From: Cacajao melanocephalus
Taxonomy: Eukaryota > Chordata > Mammalia > Primates > Pitheciidae
Assembly: GCA_963573385.1 (NCBI GenBank)
Contig: CAUYLG010047067.1
Span: forward strand, 22,364-86,363
Direction: 5' to 3'
DNA length: 64,000 bases
Position 1 is the first letter of the stretch. The number at the start of each line of letters is the position of its first letter. The translations under genes and the position numbers were made by a program. The notes beneath the pieces were generated by a model. It did no database searches. It worked only from the letters and a program-made list of their open reading frames with translations, and was not told the DNA's origin. Shown one piece after another: positions 29,200 through 42,720 of this stretch.

Positions 29200-29380
29200 T
29201 CAGTGATGTTTACAAAGGTGCATATACAGTGATATTCACTGACTTGCTATTTATAGTAGTGAAAAACTAAAAACAACATAAATAACTGGTGATTAAGGAT
29301 TGGTTAAAGACGCTCTGGCAAGTCCATATGATAGAACGCTACATGACAATTAAAATCGTGGTTCAACATACCCTGAAATA
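29200..29380 (+). mobile_element. Ancient L1 fragment
   Basis: ACAAAGGTGCATATACAGTG, TTAAGGATTGGTTAAAGACG and TATGATAGAACGCTACATG match the pattern of an old L1 3' region just left of the younger L1. Confidence 0.55.
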
Positions 29381-30054
29381 ATAAAGGCAGAGGTAGAACA
29401 GAATGGCAGAATAGAAGGCTCCACTGATTGTCCCCCCTGCAAGGACACCAACAACATAGAAAAAAAACACCTTCATAAAAGCCAAAATTCAGGGGATCCC
29501 TCATGGTTCCTGGTTTTAACTTCATATTGCTGAAAGAAGCACTGAAGAGGTAGGAAAAACGGGTAGAAAAAAGAGTCTTGAATCGCAGACACCACCCCTC
29601 CCCCGCCCCTCAGTGGTAGCTTGGTGCGGACAGCGTCTCTTGCGTGCTGGGGGAGGGAAAGCACAGCAATTGTGAGCACTGAACTCAGTGGTGTCTTGTT
29701 AGAACAGAAAGGATAATTAGACTACACTCAGCTGACGCCTGCTCACGGAGGAAGCCTTTAGACCAGCCAAAGCCCGGCGAATGGCTAACCCCAGAGGTCG
29801 GAACTTGAGTTCCTGCAAACCTCGCTGCAGAAAGCTACGGTGCTCCGAGTCTCTAAGTAAACCTGAAAAGGCTGTCTAGGCCACAAGGACTGCAACTCTT
29901 AGGCAAGTCCTAATGCTGAACTAGGCCCATAGACAGTGGACTTGAGGGGGGCACACAACCTACTGAGATACCAGCTTGGGTGGCTAAGGGAGTGCTGGCA
30001 TCACTTCTCCTCTAACCCCAGGCTGCACAGCTCATGGCTCCAAAAGAGACCCCT

Positions 30055-31020
30055 TCCTTCTGCTTGAGGAGAGGAGAGGGAAGTATGGGGAGAACTTTGC
30101 TTTGCATCTTGGATACCAGCTCAGCCACAGCAGGATAGGGCACTGCTCAGATCTGTGAGGCTTCCATTCCAGGCCCTAACTTCTGGACATTTCTAGACAC
30201 ACCCTGGGCCAGAAGGGAACCTGCTGCCTTAAAGGGAAGGAACCAGTTCTGGCAGCATTCATCACCTGCTAGCTGAAGAGCCTTTAGGCCCTGAGTAACC
30301 AGCAGCAATACCCAGGTACTACATTGAAGGCCTTGGGTGAGCCTCTGAGACTTGCTGGTTTCAGGTGAGACTCAGCACATTCCCAGCTGTGGTGGCTATG
30401 GGGTGAGATTCCTTCTGCTTGAGAAAAGCAGAGGGAAAAGTAAAGGGGACTTTGTCTTGCACCTTAGGTACCAGCACAGCCACAGTGGGAGAGAGCACCA
30501 AGCAGGCCCTTAGGGTCCCTGATCATGGACAGCATTTCTGGACCAGTCCTGGGCCAGAAGTGATCTCACTGCCCTGAAGTATGATTCCCAGACCATGCAG
30601 CATCCACCACAAGCGGACTGAAGAGCCCTTGCAAACAAGGTAACATCGGTGGTAGTCTGGCAGTGCTCCCTGTGGCCTGCAGTGGTGGTGGCTACAGGGT
30701 AAGGCTTCTCTGCCTTTGGGAAGGAGAGGGGTGAGTGGGAAGGACTGTGTCTTGTAGTTTGAGTGTCAGCTCAGCCACAGTGCAACAGAACACTAGGTAG
30801 ACTTCCAAGGTTTTTCACTCTAGTCCCTGACTCCTGGATAGCACCTCTGGACCTACCCAGGACCTGGGGGAACTTCTTGCACTGAAAGGAAGGACACAGG
30901 CCTGGCTGGTTTTTCTATCTGCTGACTGTAGAGCCCCAGGGCCTTGAGTGAATGCTGGCAGTAGCCAGGGAGTGCTTATAGCAGGCCTGGGGTGAGACTG
31001 AGTGCTGTGTGGGCTTTAGG
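30055..31020 (+). repeat. Tandem units in the L1 5'UTR
   Basis: The succession 'TTCCTTCTGCTTGAG ... AGCTCAGCCACAGCAGGATAG ... CACACCCTGGGCCAGAAG' recurs near 30411-30560 and again, more diverged, near 30705-30870. Three units of roughly 300-350 bp. Confidence 0.7.
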
Positions 31021-34000
31021 TCTGACGCGGAACAGTCATAGTGGCGGTGGCCACAGAGGTGCTTGTGTCACTCTACCCCTAGATGGGTGGCTCAGAAGAG
31101 AGAGAGAGACTGTATGTTTGGGAGAAAGTAAGGGAAGAGAACAAGAGTCTCTGCTTGGTAATCCAGATAATTCTCCTGGATCTTGTTCAAGACCATCAGG
31201 GTGGTACCTCTATGAGTCTGCAAGAACCACAGTATTACTGGGCTTGGAATGCCCCCTAAAGCAGATACACATTAGATCACAACTCCCAAGTCCTTCCAAA
31301 TATCTGGAGAGCCTTCCCAAGGACTGGTACAAACAAGCCTACCCAGTAAAGACTACAATAAATACCTAACTCTTCAGTATCTAGACACTGATGAACATCT
31401 ACTAGCATCGACATCATCCAGGAATATATGACCTTGCCAAATAATTAAATAAGTCACCAGGGACCAATTTGGAGAAACAGAGGTATGTGACCTTTCAGAC
31501 AGAGAATTCAAAATAGTTGTGTTGAGGAAACTCAAAGAAATTCAAGACAACAGAGAAGGAATTCAAAATCCTATCAGATAAATTTAATAAAGAGATTGAA
31601 GTAAAAAGAATCACACAGAAATTCTAGAGCTGAAAAATGCAACTGGCATACTGATGAATGCATCAGAGTCTTTCAATAGCAGAATTGATCAAGCAGAAGA
31701 AAGAATTAGTGAGTGTGAATACAGGCTATTTGAAAATACACAGTCAGAAGAGACGAAAGAAAAAAGAATAAACACAATGAAGCATGCCTACAGAATCTAT
31801 ACAATGGCCTCAAAAGGGCAAATCTAAGAGTTATTGGCCTTAAAGAGGAGGTAGAGAAAGAGATGGGGTAGAAAATTTATTCAAAGGGATAATAAAGAGA
31901 ATTTCCCAAACCTAGAGAAAGATATCAATGTGGAAGTAAAAAGTTGTAGAACATCAAGCATATTTAACCCAAAGAAGACTACCTCAAGGCATTTAATAAT
32001 CATACTCCCAAAGATCAAGGATAAAGAGAGGATCATAAAAGCAGCAAGAGAAAAGAAACAACAATGGAGCTTCAATACACTCGGCAGCAAACTTCTCGGT
32101 GGAAATCTTTCAGGCCAGCAGAGAGTGGCATGGCATATTTAAAGTGCAGAAGGAAAAAGCATTTATCTTAGAATAATATATCAAGTGAACATATCCTTCA
32201 AACATAAAGGAAAAATAACAACCTTCCCAGACAGACAAAAGCTGAAATAGTTCATCAACACTAGACCTGTCCTACAAGAAATGCTAAAAGGAGTACCTGA
32301 ATCAGAAAGAAAAGGATGTTAATGAGCCATAAGCAATCACATGAAGGTACAGAACTCACTGGTAACCGTGAGTACACAGAAAAGCACAGAATATTATAAC
32401 ACTGTAACTGTGTTGTATAAACTACTCTTATCCTAAGTACAGAGACTAAATAACCGATAAAATGTAATAACTACAACAAATTTTTAAGATATAGACAGTA
32501 CAAAAATATGAATAGAAACAACAGAAAGTTAAAAATGGGGGATGAAGTTAAGGAATAGAGTTTTTGTTAGTTTTTGTTTTGCTTGTTTATGCAAACAATG
32601 TTAAGTTGTTATTAGGTTAAAATAATAGGTTATAAGATAGTATCTGCAAGCCTCGTGGTAACTGCAAACTGAAAATCATACAATGGATACACAAAAAATC
32701 AAAAGCAGGAAACTAAATCATATCAGCAGAAAAACATCACCTTTATTAAAAGAAGACAGGAGGGAAAAAAAGAAGGAAGAGAACACCATAAAACAACCAG
32801 AAAACAAATAACAAAATGGCAAGAGTATGTCCTTACTTATCAATAACAGTATTGAATGTAAATGAACTAACCTCTCCAATCAGAAGACACAGAGTGGCTG
32901 AATAGATGAAAAACAAGACCCATTGATCTGCTGCCTACAAGAAACACACTTCACTTATAAAGACACATACAGACTGAAAATAAAAGGATGGGAAAAGATA
33001 TTCTATGCTAATGGAACCCAAGAAAGAACAGGAGTAGCTATGCTTACATCAGACAAAATAGGTTTCAAAACAAACTTGTAAGATACAAAGAAGGTCACTA
33101 TATAATGACAAAGAGGTCAATTAAGCAAGAGGATATAACAGTTTTAAATACATATTCGCCTAATACTGGAGTACCCAGATACATAAAGCAAATTTATTAG
33201 AGCTAAAGAGAGAGATAGACCCCAAAACAGTAATAGCTGGAGACTTCAACATCCCACTTTCAGCACTGGACAGATCTTCAAGACAGAAAATCAATGAAGA
33301 AATATCAGACTTAATCTGCACTATAAAGCAAATAGACCTAATAAATATTTATAGAACATTTCATCCAATAGCTACAGAATACACATTCTTTTTCTTAGCA
33401 CATGGATCATTCTCAAGGATAAACCATAGGTTAAGTCACAAAACAAGTCTTAAAACATTCAAAAAAATTGAAATAATGTCAAGTATCTTTTCTTACCACA
33501 ATGGAATAAAACTAGAAATTACTAACAAGAGGAATTATGTAAACTATACAGATACATGGAAATTAAACAATATGCTCCTGAATGACCAGTGAATGTAGAA
33601 ATTAAGACGAAAATTGAAAATTGTATTGAAATAAATAATAATGCAAACACAACATATGCCAACCTATGGGATAGGGCAAAAGCAGTACTAAGAGGGAAAT
33701 TTATAGCTATAAGTGCCTATATCAAAAAAGAGAGAAAGTTCCAAATAAGCAATTTAATGATGCATTTCAAAACACTAGAAAAGCAAGAGCAATCCAAACC
33801 AAAAAGTAGTAAGGGAAAAAATTAATAAAGGTTGGAGCAGAAATAAATGAAATTGAAATGAATAAAACAATACAAAAGATTTTTTAAAAAGTTGATTTTT
33901 TTGAAAAGTTAAATCAATATATCTTTAGCCAGACTAACAAAAAAAGAGAGAAGATATAAATAAATAAATAAAATAAGAAATGAGAAAGGAGACATTACAA

Positions 34001-35079
34001 CTGATACTGCACAAAAAGTCATTAGTGGCTGCTATGAGCAACTATATGCCAAAAATTGGAACATCTAGAAGAAATTGACAAATTCCTAGACACATACAAC
34101 CTAACAAGATTGAACCAGGAAGAAATCCAAAACCTGAACAGACCAATAACAAGCAGCAAGATTGAAGCCGTAATAAAAAGTCTCCCTGTAAAGAAAAGCC
34201 TGGGACCCATGGATTCACTGCTGAATTCTACTGCATATTTAAAGAATCCCACTCAAACTATTTTGAAAAATAGAGGATGAAGGAACACTTCCAAACTTGT
34301 TCTACAATGCCAGTATGACCCTGTCACCAAAAACAAAGACACATCAAAAAAAGAAAACTATAGGCCAATATCTCTGATGAACATTGATGGAGAAATCTGC
34401 CTTCCCCACACTGCCAAATACTGGCAAAGCAAATTCAACAATATATTAGAAAGATCATTCATCATGACCAAGTGGGATTTTTTCCCTAGGATGCAAGGAT
34501 AGTTCAACATATGCAAACCAATCAATGTGATACATCATATCAATGAATGAAGGATAAAAACCATATGATAATTTCAACTGATGCTGAAAAAGTGATAAAA
34601 TCCAACATCTCTTCATAATAAAAGGATAAAAAACTGGGTGAGAAGGAACACACCTCAATATAATAAAAGCTATACACGACATACCCATAGCTATGCAATC
34701 CCTACCAAAATATTAATGACAATCTTCATACAAATAGAAAAGAAAATCCTAAAATTTATATGGAATCTCAAAAGACACAGAATAGTCAAAGCTATCCTAA
34801 GCAAAATGACAAAACTGGAGGAGTCACACTACCTGACTTCACATTATACTAGTGAGCTCTAATAAGCAAAACAGCATGGAACTGGCATAAAAACAGACAC
34901 ATAGACCAATGGAACAGAATCCAGAATCCAGAAATAAATCCAGACAACTAAGGTAAACTCATTTTTGACAAAGGTGTCAAGAACATGCGCTGGGGGGAAA
35001 AGACAATCTCTTCAATACATGGTGCTCACAAAACTGGATATTCATACGCAGAAGAATGAAACTAGACCCCTATCTCTTG

Positions 35080-35081
<2 letters not shown>

Positions 35082-35115
<34 letters not shown>
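35082..35115. repeat. (CA)n microsatellite inside L1
   Basis: A CA run interrupts the L1 ORF2 region after CTATCTCTTGC. Confidence 0.96.
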
Positions 35116-35116
<1 letters not shown>

Positions 35117-36681
35117 TGGTTTAAAGACTTAAATCTGATACCTCAAACTATGAAACTAATATAAAACATTGGGAAAAATCTCCAGGACATTGGTCTGGGC
35201 AAAAATTTTTAGAGTAGTACCCCATAAACACAGGTATCCAAAGGAATAATGGACAAATGGGATCACATCAAGTTAAAAAGCTTCTGCACAGCAAAGGAAA
35301 CAACTAATGAGGTAAAGAGACAACCCACAGAGTGAGAGAAAATATTTGCAAACTACCCATCTGACAAGGGATTAATAATAGAATATATGAGGAGCTCAAA
35401 TAACTCTATAGGATAAAGTCTAATAATCTGATTTTAAAACTGGGCAGAAGATTTGTATAGATATTCTCAAAAGAAGACATACAAATGGCAAACAGGCATA
35501 GGAAAAGGTGCTCAACATCACTGATCATCAGAGTAATACAAAGCAAAACTACAATGAGATATCATCTTACCCCAGTTAAAATGGCTTATATTCAAAAGAT
35601 AGGCAATAACATGCTGGCATAGAGGTGGAGAAAAGGGAACCCTTACATACTGTTGGTGGGAGTGAAAATCAGTACAATCATTAGGGAGAACAGTTTGGAG
35701 GTTCCTCAAAAAATTAAAAATAGAGTTACCATATGATCCAGAAATCCTACTTTTGGGTGTATACCCAAAAGGAAGGAAATCAGTATATTAAAGAGATATC
35801 TCCACTGCTATGTTTGTTGCAGCACTGTTTACAATAGCTAATATTTGGAAGCAACCTAAGTGTTCATCAACAGATGAATGGATAAAGAAAATACAGTACA
35901 TATGTACACAAGAGAGTACTATTCAGCCATAAAAAACAGTGAGATCCTGTGATTTGCAACAACATGTATCAAAGTGGAGATCATCATGTTAAATGAAATA
36001 AGCCAGGAACAGAAAGACAAGCATCACACATTCTCACTTATTTATGGGATCTAAAAATCAAAACAATTGAACTAATGGGTATAGAGAGTAGAAGAATGGT
36101 TGCCAGAGGCTGGAAAGGTAGTATGTGGGGGGTGTTCTGTGGGAAGGTGGGGATGGTTAATGGATACAAAAATAGAAATAATTAATAATACCTACTATTT
36201 GATAATACAACAGGGTGACTATAGTCATTAACAACTTAACTGTAAATTTTGAAATAAAAAATACAGCCTTAAAGGAAAAATTTAAAAAAACAACAAAAAA
36301 GAGGAGGTTGAAAATGCAGCTTAATATATCTATTAGAAGTATTTTAAAGCTGTGTTGTTTCTTAGATCTCTATGTGATGAAATCCTTAAAGGAGTGTTTA
36401 GATTTTTAATAATTGCAGAGTTTTAAAAATTCATTTCCACAGATGCCTGCTTGTATTTTGAGTCATCCTGTTTCTTTTTCCAATGAAATAAATCCAATTA
36501 AAATGTTTAAAAAGTCATAATAAAGGCCATGTGTGGCATACTCATAGCTAGCATCATAATGAATGGAGAAAAATTGAAAGTCTTTCCTCTAAGATCTGGT
36601 CCAAGACAAGGATGCCCACTTTTACCACTTTTGTTCAACATAATCCTGGAAGTCCTGGCCAGAGCAATTAGACAAGAGAAA

Positions 36682-38107
36682 AAAAGGAACAAAGCTGGAG
36701 GCATCATGCTACTTGACTTCAAACTATATTAAAAGCCTACAGTAACCAAAACAGCGTGGTACTGGTACCAAAACAGATATATAGACCAATGAAGCAGAAC
36801 AGAGACCTCAGAAATAACACCACACATCCACAACTATCTGATCTTTGACAAACCTGACAAAAACAAGCAATGGGGAAAGGATCTCCTATCCAATAAATGG
36901 TGATGGGAAAACTGGCTAGCCATATGCAGAAAACTGAAACTGGACCCCTTTCTTACATCTTATATAAAAATTAACTCAAGATGGATTAAAGACTTAAATG
37001 TAAAACCCCAAACCATAAAAATCCTAGAAGAAAACCTAGGCAATACCATTCAGGACATAGGCATGGGCAAAGACTTCATGGCTAAAATGCCAAAAGCAAT
37101 TGCAACAAAAGCCAAAACTGAAAAATGGGATCTAATTATACTAAAGAGCTTCTGTACAGCAAAAGAAACTATCATAAGAGTGAACAGGCAATCTACAGAG
37201 TCGGAGAAAATTTTTGCAATCTATCTATCTGACAAAGATCTAATATCCAGAATTTATAAGGAACTTAAACAAATTTACAAGAAAGAAGCAACCCCATCAA
37301 ACCATGGGCAAAGGGTATGAATAGACACTTCTCAAAAGAACACATTTACGTGGCCAAGTAACATATGAAGAAAAACTCAACATCACTGATCATCAGAGAA
37401 ATGCAATCAAAACCACAATGAGATATCATCTCACGCCAGTTAGAATGGAGATTATTAAAAAGTCAGGAAACAATAGATGCTGGTGAGGCTGTGGAGAAAT
37501 AGGAACGCTTTTACAGTGTTGGTGGGAGTGTAAATTGGTTCAACCTTTGTGGAAGACAGTATGGTGATTCCTGAAGGATCTAGAACCGGAAATACCATTT
37601 GACCCAGCAATTCCATTACTGGGTATATGCCCAAAGAAATATAAATCTGCTATAAAGATACATGCACACATATGCTTATTCTAGCACTATTTACAATAGC
37701 AAAGACATGAAACCAACCCAAATGCCTATCGATGATAGACTGGATAAAGAAAATGTAGCACCTATACATGATGGAATACTATGTAGCCATACAAAGGAAT
37801 GAATTTATGTCCTTTGCAGCGACGTGGATGAAACTGGAAGTCATCATCCTCAGCAAAGTAACACAGCAACGGAAAATCAAACACTGCATGTTCTCACTCA
37901 TAAATAGGAGTTGAACATTGAGAACACATGGGCACAGAGAGAACAAAACACACCAGGACCTGCTGGGAAGTAGGGGGTGAGGGGAAGTAATTTTGAAGAT
38001 GGGTCAATAGGTGCAGCAAACCACCACAGCACAGATATACCTATGTAACAAACCTACACATTCTGCATATGTATCCCATTGTTTTAAGAAGAAATAATTA
38101 AAAAAAA
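36682..38107 (+). mobile_element. Younger 5'-truncated L1 nested in the L1 above
   Basis: About 1.4 kb of L1PA-like ORF2 end and 3'UTR, from GAACAAAGCTGGAGGCATCA to an A-rich tail at 38098-38108. It carries a fairly long ORF2 piece at 37063-37320. An A-rich stretch borders both sides, so the target duplication cannot be read exactly. Confidence 0.85.
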
Positions 38108-39202
38108 GAAGTCAAATTAGCCTTGTTTGCAGATGACATGATGCTATACTTAGAAAAACTTAAAGACTCCACCAAAAAACTGTAAGACCTGATAAATTTA
38201 GTAAAGTTGCAGAATACAAAATCAACATACAAAAATTAGTAACAGTTATATACACCAACAGTGAACAATCTAAAGAAGAAATAAAAAAGTAATCTCATTT
38301 ACAATAGCCTCAAGTAAAATTAAATACTTAGAAATTAACCAAAGAAGTGAAAGATCTCTATGAAAACTATAAAACACTGATGAAAGAAGTTGAAGAGGAC
38401 ACCATAAAGTGGAACAATGCTCTATGCTCGTGGGTTGGAATAATTAATATTGTTAAAATGTCCATACTACCCAAAGCAATTTACAGATTCGATGCAGTTC
38501 CAATCAAAATACCATGGCATTCTTCATAAAATTGAAAAATACCTAAAATGTATATGGAATCACAAAAGACCCTCAATAGTCAAAGCCATCCTGAGTAAAC
38601 ACTATTTGACTTCAAAATGTACTATAAACCTGTAGTAACAAAATCAGTATGGCACCAGCATAAAAACAGTTACACAGATCAATAGAAGAGAATAAATAAC
38701 CCAGATACAAATCCATGCACTTACATTTATAGTCAACTCCCCTTTGACAAAGGTGCCAAGAACATACGATGGGGAAAGGACAGTCTTTTCAGTAAATGGT
38801 GCTGGGAAAACTGGATATCCATATGAAAGTGGGCCTCTGTCTCTCACCATACACAAAAATCAAATCAAGATAAATACTTAAATCTAAGACCGGAAACTAG
38901 GAAACTACTTAAAGAAAACATTGGGGAAATGCTTCAAGACACTGGTTTCTGCAAATATTTTGGAGTAAGAGCTCAAAAGCATAGGCAACAAAAGCAAATA
39001 CAGGTGGGTGGAACTATACCAAGATAGAAAGCTTCTGCACAGCAAGGAAAACAATCAATAAAGTGAAGAGACAACTCACAGAATGGGAGAAAACATTTGC
39101 AAACTCTCCATCAGGAAGAGATTAATAACCAAACTATATAAGGAGCTCAAACAACTCAGTAGCAAAAGAAAACCAACAAATAATCCAATTTAAAAACGAG
39201 AA

Positions 39203-39491
39203 GCTGGGTGCAGTGGCTCACACCTGTAATCTCAACACTTTGGGAGGCTGAGGCAGGCGGATCATGAGGTCAAGAGATCGAGACCATCCTAGCCAACATG
39301 GTGAAGCTCTTTCTCTACTAAAAATACAAAAATTAGCTGGGCATGGTGGTGTGTGCCTGTAGTCCTAGCTACTCAGGGGGCTGAGGCAAGAGAATAGCTT
39401 GAACCCAAGAAGCAGAGGTTGCAGTGAGCTGATATCATGTCACTACACTTCAGCCTGGTGACACAGTGAGACTTTGTCTCAAAAAAAAAAG
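39203..39491 (+). mobile_element. Alu SINE inside L1
   Basis: Starts GCTGGGTGCAGTGGCTCAC and ends with an A tail at 39481-39490; it splits the L1 ORF2 sequence. Confidence 0.95.
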
Positions 39492-40462
39492 GTAAAGATC
39501 TGAACAGACATATCTCAAAAAAAAGACATACAAATAAATGGCCAAACAGGTATACGAAAAATTGCAAAACATCACTAATCATCAGAGAAATGAAAATCAA
39601 AGCTACAATGAGATATCATCTCACCCCAGTTTAAATGGCATATATCCAGAAATGGGCAATATCAAATACTGGTGAGGATGTGGTGAAAGCGGAGCCCTCG
39701 TACACTGTTGGTGGGAAGGTAAATTACTACAGCCACCGTGGAGAACAGTTTGGAGTTGACTGAAAAAACTAAAAATAGAGCTACCCACTACTGGGTATAT
39801 ATTCAAAAGAAAGGAAATCATTGTATCAAAGAGACATCTCCATTACCATGTTTGTTGCAGCATTATTCACGAGAGTCAAAATATGGAATCAACCTAAGTG
39901 TCCATCAACAAATGAATGAGTAAAATGTGGTATATAAACATAATGGAATATTATTCAACCATAAGGAATAATGAAATCTTGTCATTTGCAGCAACATGAA
40001 TGGAACTGGAGGTCATTATGTTAAGTGAAATTAAGCAAGCCCAGAAAGACAAATGTCACGTTTTCACTCATATGTGGAAGCTAAAAAAGTAAGTCTCAGG
40101 AAGATAGTGTGGTTACCAGAGCCCAGGAAGGGTAGAGAAGAGAGGGAGATGAAGAGAAATTGACTAATAGGTACAAATACATTGTCTGATAGAAGAAATG
40201 AGAGCTAGTGTTTAATAAATCAGTTGGGTGACTGTAGTTTACAATAATGTTTTGTACATTTCAGAATGACTAGATGAGAAGAATTTGAATGATTCTAGCA
40301 TAAAGAAGAGATTAGGGTGATAGATTTCCTAAGTATACTGATTTAATCTTTACAAATTATATGAATGTATCAAATTATCACATGTACCCTGAAACTACAT
40401 ACAGCTATTAAAACTACATACATACACCAGTTTAAAAAATTGCTGTTCAAAAGTGCAGAAGC

Positions 40463-40469
<7 letters not shown>

Positions 40470-40516
<47 letters not shown>

Positions 40517-40522
40517 TGTGTA
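40470..40522. repeat. (GT)n microsatellite
   Basis: About 25 GT units with one GGTG interruption. Confidence 0.97.
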
Positions 40523-40589
40523 TTTCAAGCAAAGGCATAGAAAAATCCATGACATCAAATTTTAATGGTGGTTATCACTAGGTATAGAG

Positions 40590-42415
40590 ATATGAGCTAT
40601 TTTTTAAATAAACATTTTATTTTAGAACAGTTTAAAATTTATGGAAAGGTTGCAAAGATTGACAGAGTCCCCACAAACCCCACACCCAGTTTAACATCTT
40701 ACATCATGTTAACATCTTACAAGAGTATGGTGCATTTATCACAACTAATGGACCAATATTGATATACTACTATTAACTTAAGTCCATACTTTATTCAAAT
40801 TTCCTTAATTTTAACCTAATGTCCTTTTGTGTTTCAGGATCTCATCCAGGACATGATATTATTACCTTTAGCCATCATGTCTCCTTAGGTTTCTCTTGGC
40901 TGTGACAGTTTCTCAGACTTTCCTTGTTTTTGATAACCTTGAAAATTTTAGAGTACTGCTCAAAAATTTTGTAGAATTGCCTCAATGGTCTGATATTTTT
41001 CTCATGATTAGACTGGGCCTATGGACTTTGGGGAGGAAGACAACAAGATATAAACTATCATTCTCATTACATCACATCAAGGGACACACTATCAAGGTGA
41101 CTTACCACTGTGGTGCTAACCATGGTCTCATGGCTGAGTTGGTGCTTGCCAGGTTTCTCCACTGCAGCTACTGATTCCCACACACCCTTCCATAATGGAT
41201 TCTTTGAAAGGAAGTCAGTATGCACATCCCCCATATACAGAGCAGAAGTTCTGCCCCACCTCCTTGAGGGTGGACAGTCTACATAATCCATTTGGAGTTC
41301 TTCTGCATGGGAGATTGGCCTATCTTTCCCCATTTATTTATTTATTCAATCATATGTTTCTATCAGTATGAATGCCTGGACAACTATTTTATACTTTAGA
41401 TTATAATCCAATGCTATTTGATTTGTTTTATTGCTTAACTTGTTCAATTTTGGCCACTGGAAGCTCTCTCAGTTGGCACCTGTGTCCTGTGCCAGACCTG
41501 CATCACCGTGGCTTTCTGGAGCACTTAGTTACTCTCTGGCACTGCAAGATGCTCCAGGCTCAATTTGTTATTTCTTGACAGTCATAGAATAAGCCACTTC
41601 CCCAAGGATCCTGGATTTCATCCACTGCAGAATGGTATTAGAAACCAAGACCAGAGTGCTCAATGTACTTGTTGCTACTGAGGTACCATTTAAATTTTAA
41701 TAAAGTCTATTATTTATTTTTTTTCTCTCATGGATGATGGTTTTCATGTTATATCTAAAAACACCAAATCCAATGTCATGGAGATTTTCTCCTATGTTTT
41801 CTTTTAGATGTTGTATAGTTTTGTAATTTTCATTTAGGTCTATGATCCATTTGAAGTTAATTTTTTCCTGTAAGGAATAAGATATATGTTTAAAATAATT
41901 TTCCCCATATGAATGTCCAATTGTTCTGGCACCATTTGTTGAAAAGTCTACCCTTTTCTCAGTGAATTGCTTTTGTGCCTTTGTTGAAATCAGGCTATAT
42001 TTGTGTGGTCCTTACTGTTTCTTTGATCTGTTTGTCTATTCTTTTGCAAGAACACGCTGTCTTGATTACTGGCTTTAGAGTAAGTGTGAGAGTTACTCAG
42101 ACTTACTATAAAATAAGGAGTGACAGTCCTCTGACTTACTATAAAGTAAGGAGCGACAGTCCTCTGACTTACTATAAAGTAAGGAGTAACAGTCCTCTGA
42201 CTTTGTTGTTCTTTTTCTGTATTTTCTTGGCTCTTCAAGCTCACCTGCTTTTCCACATAAATTCTGGGATAAGCTTATTGACATCTTCAAAATAGTTTTC
42301 TGGACTTTTGACAGGGATTGTGTTGACTCTGTTGATCAAGTTGAGAAGATTAAAAAAGTGTGTTTCTTGTCGTTTTGCAAGTTTTCTGAATTTGGTATTT
42401 AAAACATATACTACA
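40590..42415 (-). mobile_element. Ancient L1 (L1M-type) fragment, reverse
   Basis: 3'UTR-like AACAGTTTAAAATTTATGGA and AGTCCCCACAAACCCCACAC at the left, then ORF2-like GTTGTATAGTTTTGTAATTT, CCAATTGTTCTGGCACCATT and GCAAGAACACGCTGTCTTGA towards the right. Strongly degenerate, with a 33-bp triplication at 42101-42199. Confidence 0.8.
42101..42199. repeat. 33-bp direct repeat, three copies
   Basis: Three head-to-tail copies beginning ACTTACTATAAA and ending CAGTCCTCTG (42101-42133, 42134-42166, 42167-42199). They differ at a few positions (AAAATAAG/AAAGTAAG; GTGAC/GCGAC/GTAAC). The 33-bp length keeps a chance frame open. Confidence 0.97.
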
Positions 42416-42720
42416 AAGTGCCTGAGGGGGAGCTTGGACAGCTTCCTGTAGCCTGCCTGGAGGAGAGGCAGCTGTGGCTGGCAGGTTGCTGGGGGGCTGC
42501 TGGTCCCTGGTCCAGTCCTAGTTGTGCTGAGGCTGCTCCTGTCATGCTCAGCACTAAGGCTCCCTTCAGTGCACCAGGCATCTGGAGGACAAAGAAGCAC
42601 TTGGAATCTTTCAATCCATCTGTTTCTCATCACAACAGTGTTTGCCCCAAATCATGCCAGGCACACTGGGGGAGCTTGCAGTCGCTCCTGTGCCCAGTGT
42701 CTCTCCTAGAAAACTGACAC
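42416..42720. other. GC-rich block of unknown origin in the LINE-rich intron
   Basis: About 300 bp much richer in G+C than both sides, starting abruptly at the L1 edge (CCTGAGGGGGAGCTTGG). Overlapping open frames of 61-130 codons run on both strands. It could be a piece of a processed pseudogene or an old LTR; no family recognised. Confidence 0.4.

Larger units (their letters stand above)
29386..36301 (+). mobile_element. Near full-length L1 (older primate L1, L1PB/L1MA type), degenerate
   Basis: Starts in L1 5'UTR (AACAGAATGGCAGAATAGAA) and ends in an A-rich tail near 36301. The 5'UTR (~2 kb) contains three related ~300-350-bp units at about 30055-31020. An ORF1-like region follows (~31.4-32.25 kb) and ORF2-like endonuclease and reverse-transcriptase regions (~32.3-36.0 kb), both broken by many stops and shifts; the longest pieces are 33589-33825 and 34056-34280. 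Near 34680 the sequence jumps forward in ORF2, an internal deletion of several hundred bp. It cannot be autonomous. Confidence 0.88.
36516..40440 (+). mobile_element. Composite L1, split by a younger L1 and an Alu
   Basis: The host L1 ORF2 starts near 36516, breaks near 36681, resumes at 38108 (GTCAAATTAGCCTTGTTTGC) and ends in an L1MA-like 3'UTR at ~40440 (TCACATGTACCCTGAAACTA). The break and resume points are consecutive in L1 ORF2. All reading frames are broken. Confidence 0.85.
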
